This document shows positions 57,828-64,000 of a stretch of 64,000 bases of DNA, one piece after another. The stretch's first letter is position 1, and every line of letters begins with the position of its first letter. The position numbers and the translations under genes were made by a program. The DNA is from Streptoalloteichus tenebrarius (GTDB lineage: Bacteria; Actinomycetota; Actinomycetes; Mycobacteriales; Pseudonocardiaceae). Location of the stretch: positions 91,348-155,347 of the forward strand of contig NZ_JAMTCP010000011.1 in the NCBI RefSeq assembly GCF_024171885.1, written 5' to 3'. The notes below the pieces were generated by a model. The model was not told the origin of the DNA. It saw only the letters and a list, made by a program, of their open reading frames with translations, and searched no databases.

Positions 57828-60304
57828 GACCCCTCCTCGACCGTCTCGCGCACAGCCTCGACCGGTGCGCTCGCACCCTCGACCGTCTCGCGCACTCCCG
57901 CGCCGCCCTCGGTGGGTGGGAGGTCCTCCCCGACGGGACGGGACGCGGCCGTCGTCGGGGCGGGGGAGGGCACACCCCCGGCGTCGGCGATCTTCTCGAC
58001 CCGCACGGCCGCCACCTTGACCAGCGGTTGTTTCGACACCGGGTCCCAGTCGGTGATCGTCAGCTCGTTGGCGGCCCTGTGCCAGCCGTCCCCGCTCACC
58101 CCGTCCGGGGTGTCCCAGTAGCCGTAGTGGAAGGGCGCGAAGACCACGCCCTCGCGGACCCCGGTGACGCGGGCGCGCGCCTCGATCCGTCCCCTGGCTG
58201 ACTCGACCCGCACCACGTCGCCCTCGCGGACCCCCAGGCGTTCGGCGTCGGCCGGTGCCAGCTCCACCCACATGTCCGGGGCGGCGGCGTCGAGCTGGGG
58301 CGCCCTGCGGGTCTTCGTGCGGGTGTGCCAGTGGTAGACGGTGCGGCCGGTCGTGTAGAGGAAGGGGTATTCCTCGCTCGGCGGCTCGTGGGCCGGCAGG
58401 TAGTGCGCCGCCTTGAGGATCGCGCGTCCCTCGGGGTGCAGCGCCGCGTGGTCCTGCCGTTCGTACGCCGCGCCGGTCAGCAGGTCGTGGCCGTAGTCCT
58501 CGCAGTAGTCGGTGTCGGTGTTGAAGCGGTGGTCCGCGTAGAGGCGCTCGGTCCCGTCGGGCGTGTTCTCGTCGCACGGCCACTGGATTCCGCCGCTGCC
58601 GCGCAGCTTCTCGTAGGACAGTCCACTGTAGTCACAGGGACGGCCGACGGTGACGCGCTTGAACTCCTCGAAGCACTCCTCGGGCGTGCGCCACTTCGGC
58701 AGGGGAGCGCCGTCCTTGTCCGTCAGCTCCATGCGGCGGGCGTAGTCGAGGAAGATGTCCATGTCCGCGCGGGCCTGGCCCGGCGGGTCGACCGCCTTCT
58801 CCGACAGGTGCACGGTCCGGTCGTGGTTGGTGAAGGTCCCGGTCTTCTCACCCCACATCGCGGCCGGGAGGACGACGTCGGCCAGGAGCGCGGTCTCGGT
58901 GAGGAACGCGTCGCTGACCACGACGAACAGGCGTTCCTGGGCGAGGATCGACCGGATGCGGCGCAGGTCGGGCAACGAGACGGCCGGGTTGGTGCCCACG
59001 ATCCACAGGAACCGGACCGAGCCCTCCTCGGCGTGGCGGAAGATCTGCATGACGTGGGTCGGCGGCGCCCAGGTGGGGATCTGGAGCGGGTGGACGTTCC
59101 AGATCCGCGCCAGTTCGGCGACGTGGTCGGGGTTCTGCCAGTTGCGCAGCGCGGTCAGGTCGCCGTCGGCCCCGGTCTCCCTGGTGTTCTGCGCCGTGGG
59201 CTGGCCGTTCATCTGGAACACCGTCCGCCCGGGCTCCCCGATCATCCCGCGCAGCAGGTTGATGTTGTTGATCTGGCAGGCCGAGGCCGTGGCCTGGTGC
59301 GACTGGTAGACGCCCTGGAGGCACGTGGAGACGAGCCGGTCGGCGGCCCCGAGGATCTCGGCGGCGGCGCGGATGTCGTCGGCGGGGACGCCGCAGATCT
59401 TGGCGACCCGCTCGGGCGGGTAGTCGGCCACGGTCCGCGCGAGCCGCTCGTAGCCCACGGTGTGGGCGGCCACGAACTCGCGGTCGACCCGGTCGTGGGC
59501 GATCAGCTCGTGTTGGATTCCGTTGAGCAGGGCGAGGTTCGTGCCGTTGCGGATGGGCAGGTGCACGTCGGCCTCCCGCGCGACCGCGGTCCGGCGCGGG
59601 TCGACCACGACGAGCCGGGGCCGGTCGGGGCCGCGCAGCCGGTCGAGGATGCGCGCCCACAGCACGGTCTGCGTTTCGGCGATGTTGTGGCCGACGACGA
59701 AGAGCGTGTCGCACAGGTCGAAGTCGCGCAGCGAGCCGGGGTCGCCGTCGGTGCCGAACGACTCCTTGAGCGCGAAGTCGGCGGTGGCCGTGCACAGCCG
59801 GGTGTTCCCGTCCAGGTGCGGGGTGCCGATCCCGGCGCGGACGACGACCGAGAGCGTGTAGTAGTCCTCCAGGAACAACTGCCCGCTGTTGTAGAAGCCC
59901 ATGGCCAAAGGGCCGCGCTCGGTGAGCACCTGCCGGGACCGTTCGACGACGAGCCCCATCGCCTCGTCCCAGGTCGCCGGCTGGAGCGTCCCGCCCTGGC
60001 GCACCAGCGGCTCGGTCAGCCGGTCCGGCGCGTTGTTCGCCTGCCAGCCGAACAGTCCCTTCGGCCCGAGCCGGCCGTGGTTGACGCGGTCGCCGGCACG
60101 GCCCCGCACCCCGACGATCCGTCCTGAGTGGACGGCGATGTCCATGCCGCAGCCGTTGGAGCACAGCACGCAGGCCGACGGGACCCACCGGACCTCGTGC
60201 TCGGGCACGCCCTCCGCGAGGTACTGGTCGACCCGCACGGGCCAGGGCTCGTCCACCCCGTGTGGGGTGCGCGCACCCCAGATGTCAGCGACTCGGTCCA
60301 CCAC
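57824..60304 (-). CDS. Molybdopterin (bis-MGD) oxidoreductase, nitrate reductase/formate dehydrogenase-like
   Basis: An 826-residue enzyme of the DMSO-reductase superfamily. The N-terminal iron-sulfur motif has Cys45, Cys48 and Cys52 (CVLCSNGC), but the usual fourth Cys is Gly80 in GRLGPKG. Cys171 in NTRLCTATADF is the probable molybdenum ligand, as in assimilatory nitrate reductases. Further family blocks are GHNIAETQTVLWARI, QINNINLLRGMIGEPG, LWIVGTNPAVSLPD, and a C-terminal MopB domain from about 650 (LYTTGRTVYHWHTRTKTRRA, GVVFAPFHYGYWDT). There is no Tat signal, so it is cytoplasmic. Its 5' end overlaps the methyltransferase gene. The electron partner and substrate are unknown. Confidence 0.88.
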   Translation of the reverse strand: MVDRVADIWGARTPHGVDEPWPVRVDQYLAEGVPEHEVRWVPSACVLCSNGCGMDIAVHSGRIVGVRGRAGDRVNHGRLGPKGLFGWQANNAPDRLTEPLVRQGGTLQPATWDEAMGLVVERSRQVLTERGPLAMGFYNSGQLFLEDYYTLSVVVRAGIGTPHLDGNTRLCTATADFALKESFGTDGDPGSLRDFDLCDTLFVVGHNIAETQTVLWARILDRLRGPDRPRLVVVDPRRTAVAREADVHLPIRNGTNLALLNGIQHELIAHDRVDREFVAAHTVGYERLARTVADYPPERVAKICGVPADDIRAAAEILGAADRLVSTCLQGVYQSHQATASACQINNINLLRGMIGEPGRTVFQMNGQPTAQNTRETGADGDLTALRNWQNPDHVAELARIWNVHPLQIPTWAPPTHVMQIFRHAEEGSVRFLWIVGTNPAVSLPDLRRIRSILAQERLFVVVSDAFLTETALLADVVLPAAMWGEKTGTFTNHDRTVHLSEKAVDPPGQARADMDIFLDYARRMELTDKDGAPLPKWRTPEECFEEFKRVTVGRPCDYSGLSYEKLRGSGGIQWPCDENTPDGTERLYADHRFNTDTDYCEDYGHDLLTGAAYERQDHAALHPEGRAILKAAHYLPAHEPPSEEYPFLYTTGRTVYHWHTRTKTRRAPQLDAAAPDMWVELAPADAERLGVREGDVVRVESARGRIEARARVTGVREGVVFAPFHYGYWDTPDGVSGDGWHRAANELTITDWDPVSKQPLVKVAAVRVEKIADAGGVPSPAPTTAASRPVGEDLPPTEGGAGVRETVEGASAPVEAVRETVEEGS

Positions 60305-61139
60305 GGCTCTCTCCTTCCCGCGCCAGGGCCTCCCGGTGGGGGTTCCCCGCGCGGACGCCGGTCACCAGCAGGAACGGGGGCCGGTGGCGCTCCAGCGCCC
60401 ACGGCCGGGCGGCCAGCAACGCCGGGTCGGCCACGCCGGCGGCGTCGGCCAGCCGGGGCGCGTCGACGCGCACGTCGCGGAAACCGGCGCCGGTGAGCAG
60501 GTCGCGGTAGGTCTCGGTCGGCCAGTAGACGTTCACGACCCGCACCCACGAGCCGTCGGTGCGCCGGATCCTGACCGGGATGGCCTGCCCCGGGCGGTAG
60601 CGGACGCCGGGCTCGCCCCGGCGGAAGCCCTCGAACCGGCCCCCGTCCACGTGATCGGGGTGGGGCGCGAGCGTGGTGAACCTGCCTCCCGGCCGCAGCA
60701 CGCGCGCGACCTCGCCCACCAGGACGCGCAGCCGCTCGGGCTCGGCGATGGTGTTGAACACGAAGCAGGCGGTGGCCGCGTCGACCGAGGCCGCCGCCAG
60801 GAACGGCAACCGGTCCTCGACGGTCAGGTGGTAGCTGACCAGGGGATCGGGGGAGCGTCGGCGCGCCAGCTCCAGCATGGCCGGCGACGAGTCGACCCCC
60901 ACGACGTGGACGCCGTAGCCGCGGGCGAGCCACCGGGCGAACTCCCCGGTGCCGCAGCCCAGGTCGAGCAGCACGCCGCCCCGCCCGGCGACCAGTCCGA
61001 GCGCCCGTGGCACGAACGGGTAGCCGAGCACCCAGCACACGGTGTCGTCCCAGGACTGGTAGTCCTCGGCGGTGCCCGGGTCGCGGTACGAGATCACGTC
61101 GTCCGCGTCGAACCCCGGGTGATCGGCGGGCAGGTCCAC
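60285..61139 (-). CDS. Class I SAM-dependent methyltransferase
   Basis: A 284-residue methyltransferase with LLDLGCGTGEFARWLARG (SAM loop), VVGVDSSPAMLELAR, SVDAATACFVFNTI and LRPGGRFTTLAPHP. It is the first gene of the operon and overlaps the start of the oxidoreductase by 20 bases. The ATG at 61139 is the earliest that gives a family-like N-terminus (FDADDVISYRDPGTAEDYQS). Its substrate is unknown. A link to the molybdoenzyme is suggested only by the overlap. Confidence 0.82.
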   Translation of the reverse strand: MDLPADHPGFDADDVISYRDPGTAEDYQSWDDTVCWVLGYPFVPRALGLVAGRGGVLLDLGCGTGEFARWLARGYGVHVVGVDSSPAMLELARRRSPDPLVSYHLTVEDRLPFLAAASVDAATACFVFNTIAEPERLRVLVGEVARVLRPGGRFTTLAPHPDHVDGGRFEGFRRGEPGVRYRPGQAIPVRIRRTDGSWVRVVNVYWPTETYRDLLTGAGFRDVRVDAPRLADAAGVADPALLAARPWALERHRPPFLLVTGVRAGNPHREALAREGESRGGPSR

Positions 61140-61383
61140 CCCGACCCTCCAGACGATGGTGGGCTGTCGGGCTCGCGGTCCGCCTCCATGGTTGAGCAGA
61201 TCCCGCGCCCCTGCGCGTCGGCGTGACGCCCGGGCGTGGCCGGGGCTTCCCCAGGTGATCGCGGCTGATCTCAGGTGTTCGGGTGTTCGGGGCGTTCGTG
61301 GTCACGGAGGGTTCCTCCGTGGTGGTCCTCCGGCCCCGGGCCACCCTCCGACGGGCCGATTTCACGTCGATTTCACGTCGATT

Positions 61384-62418
61384 TCACTCGGAGGAGTGAC
61401 GCCGCGTCCGCTGCCCCGCCCGCTCCTCGATGACGCGCGCGTGCCCGTCGAGCAGGGCGCGCAGGCCCAGCTCGAACACGGTGTCGAGGTCGAGGTCGTA
61501 CCCGGTCCTGGCGAAGGCGCGCAGGACCGAGCCGAACACCGGGTACCGGCCGGTCGCGACGAGGTCGGCGAACGCGGGGAGCTGGCGGTCCATCCACTCG
61601 TCCTCGGTCAGGCCGGTGACGGCGGCCGCCTGCGCCTCGTGTTCGAGGTTCGCCCCGAGGCCCTGGACGAAGCTGTGCACCAGGACGTGCAGGTCGACCA
61701 TGGTGGTCGGGTCCAGCCCGAGGCCGTCGAGGGCGGCGAGCATCCACTCGGCCGCCCTGATGATGTTGGGCAGGGGCAGTGGCCGGGTCAGCACGTGCGG
61801 CTGCGCCAGCCAGGGGTGCCGCCGGTGCAGCGCCCACAGCTCGCGCGCCCCGACCTCCAGCCGCCGTCGCCATCCCGATGGCGGCGGCTCGGGGTGCCGC
61901 AGCTCGCCGTAGACGGCGTCGATCATGAGCTGGACCAGGTCGTCCTTGCCGTCGACGTGCCGGTAGAGCGACATGGTGGCGACCCCGAGCCGGGCGGCGA
62001 CCACGCGCATGGACAGCCCGGCCAGCCCCTCGGCGTCGGCGATCTCGATCGCGGCCCGCACGACCCGGTCCCTGGTCAGCTCGGGCTCCGCCGCCGGCGC
62101 TCGTCGGGGAGCGGGCGAGCCCGCCGCGGTCGGGGTGTTCGCGGCCGTCGGCCGGTGGACGCCCTCGGCGACGACCGTGCCGACACGGGGCTCGGCCCGC
62201 ACGACTCCCTGCTGTCGCAAGGTGTTGAGCGCCTTGGTGGCGGTGGCGTGCGCCACGCCCCATTCCCTGGCGATCTGGCGGACCGAGGGCACCGGGTCCC
62301 CGGGGGCCAGCTCGCCGTCCGTGACGCGCCGGCGGATCTCGGCGACGATGCGCAGGTAGGGCGGCTCGGGCGGGCCGGGACGCTCGGAACGCTCGGTCGG
62401 GTTGGACGCGGCGGGCAC
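61384..62418 (-). CDS. GntR-TetR fusion transcriptional regulator
   Basis: A 344-residue regulator with two DNA-binding domains. Residues 20-85 form a GntR winged helix (IVAEIRRRVTDGELAPGDPV, PSVRQIAREWGVAHATATKAL). A linker leads to a TetR helix-turn-helix at about 112-160 (IEIADAEGLAGLSMRVVAAR, LGVATMSLYRHVDGKDDL), and the rest is a TetR-type ligand-binding domain. The GTG at 62418 follows GGAG. It is divergent from an FAD monooxygenase, whose promoter holds several inverted repeats. Such fusions occur in actinobacteria and often control drug-modifying enzymes or efflux. Confidence 0.88.
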   Translation of the reverse strand: MPAASNPTERSERPGPPEPPYLRIVAEIRRRVTDGELAPGDPVPSVRQIAREWGVAHATATKALNTLRQQGVVRAEPRVGTVVAEGVHRPTAANTPTAAGSPAPRRAPAAEPELTRDRVVRAAIEIADAEGLAGLSMRVVAARLGVATMSLYRHVDGKDDLVQLMIDAVYGELRHPEPPPSGWRRRLEVGARELWALHRRHPWLAQPHVLTRPLPLPNIIRAAEWMLAALDGLGLDPTTMVDLHVLVHSFVQGLGANLEHEAQAAAVTGLTEDEWMDRQLPAFADLVATGRYPVFGSVLRAFARTGYDLDLDTVFELGLRALLDGHARVIEERAGQRTRRHSSE

Positions 62419-62434
62419 TCGTGCACTCCGTTCT

Positions 62435-62446
62435 TGTGCTAGTACA
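62435..62446. promoter_or_regulatory. Operator candidate next to the GntR-TetR gene
   Basis: TGTGCTAGTACA is an imperfect 12-bp palindrome 17 bases upstream of the regulator GTG, where an autoregulatory TetR-type site would lie. Confidence 0.35.
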
Positions 62447-62511
62447 GAAAGGGGTCTGACCTGGGGGACCCTGATGCTGTTCTACAACAGAACCCGGGAA
62501 AACCTGGTGTG

Positions 62512-62545
62512 CATACTCCGTACGTTCAGATGCGTACACCGTATG
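62512..62545. promoter_or_regulatory. Long inverted repeat before the FAD monooxygenase
   Basis: CATAC-N3-GTAC (62512-62523) and GTAC-N3-GTATG (62534-62545) form an interrupted dyad with a 10-base centre, ending 14 bases before the monooxygenase ATG. A second short dyad, CTGTT-CTAC-AACAG, lies at 62477-62490. They are likely sites for the divergent GntR-TetR regulator. Confidence 0.5.
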
Positions 62546-62559
62546 CGGAGGCATGGCCC

Positions 62560-63678
62560 ATGCAGACCGTTCTCATTTCCGGCGCCAGCGTCGCGGCTCC
62601 CGCGCTCGCCTACCTGCTCCGCCGCCACGGCTTCGCGCCGACCGTGGTCGAGCGCGCGCCCGCCCCGCGCCGCGGCGGCCAGGCGATCGACATCCGAGGG
62701 GTCGCCCTGGAGGTCGTGGACCGGATGGGCCTCGGGGACGAGGTGCGCCGGATGCGCACCCGCATGCGCGGGATGGCGATGCTGGACCGGGACGGCAACG
62801 AGGTCATGCGGTCCACCGAGATGACCCTCAGCAGCGGCCGGCTCGACAGCGGCGACGTCGAGGTGCTGCGGGACGACCTCACCGGACTGCTGTACGAGCG
62901 GACCCGCGACGACGTCGAGTACCTCTTCGGTGACTCCGTCACCGCCCTCGCCCAGGACGAGCGGGGCGTGCGGGTCGAGTTCGCCGACGCGCGGCCCCGT
63001 GCCTTCGACCTCGTGGTGGGCGCGGACGGCCTGCACTCCGGCGTCCGCCGGCTGGTCTTCGGTCCGGAGGAGGCGTTCCTCCGCCGGCTCGGCACGTCCA
63101 TCGCGATCTTCAGCGCCGACAACTTCCTCGGGCTCGACAACTGGCAGATCTGGCTGAGGGACGACACCCGCGAGGGGCTCGGCTACGCCGTCTACCCGGC
63201 GCGCGACAACACCGAGCTGAGGATCACGCTCGGGTTCCCGTCGGAGCCGGCGGACAGCGGAGCCCGCGACGTCGAGCAGTGGAAGCGGCTCCTCGCGGAG
63301 CGGTTCGCGCACCTGGGCTGGGAGACCCCGAGGGTGCTGGCGGCCATGGACCGGGCCACGGACCTCTTCTGCGACGACATGGCGCAGATCCACATGGAGC
63401 GGTGGTCCGAGGGCAGGGTCGTGCTCGTCGGCGACGCCGGCTACTGCCCCTCGCCGCTGTCGGGGCAGGGCACGAGCCTGGCGCTGGTCGGCGCGTACAC
63501 CCTGGCCGAGGAACTGCGCGCGGCCGAGGGGGACCACCGCGTCGCCTTCGCCCGCTACGAGGAGCGGATGCGCCCGTACGTGGCGCTCAACCAGGCGTTG
63601 GCCACCGACCACCAGGACGGGCAGGTGCCGGAGGAGGAGCTGGAGCGGGCCAAGAACGCCTTCGCGCTGCACGGCTAG
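62560..63678 (+). CDS. FAD-dependent monooxygenase (Tet(X)/drug-hydroxylase-like)
   Basis: A 372-residue group A flavin monooxygenase: VLISGASVAAPALAYLLRRH (FAD loop), VVERAPAPRRGGQAIDIRG, LVVGADGLHSGVRRLVF and VLVGDAGYCPSPLSGQGTSL. QAIDIRG near residue 40 is typical of the Tet(X)/rifampicin-monooxygenase-like branch that oxidises antibiotics. The ATG at 62560 follows CGGAGG. It is divergent from a GntR-TetR regulator. The pairing suggests inducible detoxification of an aromatic compound. The true substrate is unknown. Confidence 0.85.
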   Translation: MQTVLISGASVAAPALAYLLRRHGFAPTVVERAPAPRRGGQAIDIRGVALEVVDRMGLGDEVRRMRTRMRGMAMLDRDGNEVMRSTEMTLSSGRLDSGDVEVLRDDLTGLLYERTRDDVEYLFGDSVTALAQDERGVRVEFADARPRAFDLVVGADGLHSGVRRLVFGPEEAFLRRLGTSIAIFSADNFLGLDNWQIWLRDDTREGLGYAVYPARDNTELRITLGFPSEPADSGARDVEQWKRLLAERFAHLGWETPRVLAAMDRATDLFCDDMAQIHMERWSEGRVVLVGDAGYCPSPLSGQGTSLALVGAYTLAEELRAAEGDHRVAFARYEERMRPYVALNQALATDHQDGQVPEEELERAKNAFALHG

Positions 63679-63741
63679 ACGAGTAATGCGTAAGTCCGGG
63701 GTGGTGCCGGGAGACGGACGAAGGGTGCTCAAGATCAGTTT

Positions 63742-64000
63742 GTGACGACCGACCTGAACACCCTTCTCACCGCACTCTACGTCAAGATCGACGATTACCT
63801 GGCTGGCAGGCCCCGGTGGGGCCGACCTCCCAAGCTCACTGATGCGGAGCTGATCACCCTCGCGGTGGCCCAGGCGCTGCTCGGGTTCACCTCCGAGGCA
63901 CGGTGGCTGCGGTTCGTGCCTGACCACCTGCCCGGGGCGTTTCCTGACCTGCCGGGCCAGTCCGGCTACAACCGCCGCCTGCGCGCCGCGTTGCCTCTGG
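63742..64000 (+). mobile_element. IS transposase, 5' part (IS982-like), cut by the window end
   Basis: The frame from GTG 63742 reads TTDLNTLLTALYVKIDDYLA and then RPPKLTDAELITLAVAQALL up to the window end. This start is typical of IS982-family transposases of actinomycetes, DDE enzymes that move a simple insertion sequence. Only about 86 codons are present. The left end of the element probably lies between 63679 and 63741. Its terminal repeat cannot be confirmed without the other end. Confidence 0.7.

Overview
The window is high-GC DNA with GTG and TTG starts, coding frames ending mostly in G or C, SARP, MerR, HxlR, ArsR and GntR regulators, TTA codons in only a few genes and a type I-E CRISPR repeat. 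This fits a filamentous actinomycete, perhaps of the Pseudonocardiaceae (inference; no rRNA or housekeeping marker is present to fix the taxon).

Positions 1-8500 hold accessory genes: a siderophore-interacting flavoprotein with a translationally coupled alpha/beta hydrolase; a MerR regulator with an MFS exporter and a deazaflavin (F420)-type oxidoreductase, where two matching MerR-type operators can be read; a secreted SnoaL-like protein; and an Imm1-type immunity protein beside a membrane-protein fragment.

Positions 8519-38847 are a biosynthetic gene cluster for a polyketide primed with an aryl acid, most likely p-nitrobenzoate. A SARP/AAA regulator and an oppositely oriented aryl-acid ligase precede a co-directional run: an AurF-type p-aminobenzoate N-oxygenase, a type II thioesterase, a DAHP synthase, three type I PKS proteins, a methyltransferase, a fused PabA-PabB aminodeoxychorismate synthase and an FAD monooxygenase. 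DAHP synthase and PabAB feed p-aminobenzoate, the AurF homologue oxidises the amine, the ligase activates the acid, and PKS1-PKS2-PKS3 extend it. Predicted modules are: 1, ACP(inactive)-KS-AT(methylmalonyl)-DH-KR-ACP; 2, KS-AT(malonyl)-DH-ER-KR-ACP; 3, KS(Cys to Ser)-AT(malonyl)-KR(inactive)-ACP. There is no terminal thioesterase. The logic resembles the aureothin/spectinabilin family, but the short line, the Ser-type last KS and the missing TE are unusual.

Positions 39460-44252 hold a secreted beta-trefoil repeat protein, an NmrA-like/HxlR divergent pair, an O-methyltransferase that may belong to the cluster and an APH-like kinase. Positions 44253-48334 form a decayed region with three orphan type I-E CRISPR arrays (two with near-identical leaders), gene remnants, an unknown two-gene cassette lying between arrays 2 and 3, a 22-bp inverted repeat and two small unknown genes. 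No cas gene is visible.

Positions 48622-64000 carry an ArsR/flavin-reductase divergent pair, an LCM-type methyltransferase, secreted SGNH hydrolase, SMP-30-like lactonase, TTG-started lipase and beta-lactamase-like serine hydrolase, a molybdopterin oxidoreductase operon with a methyltransferase, a GntR-TetR fusion regulator divergent from an FAD monooxygenase, and the start of an IS transposase running off the window.
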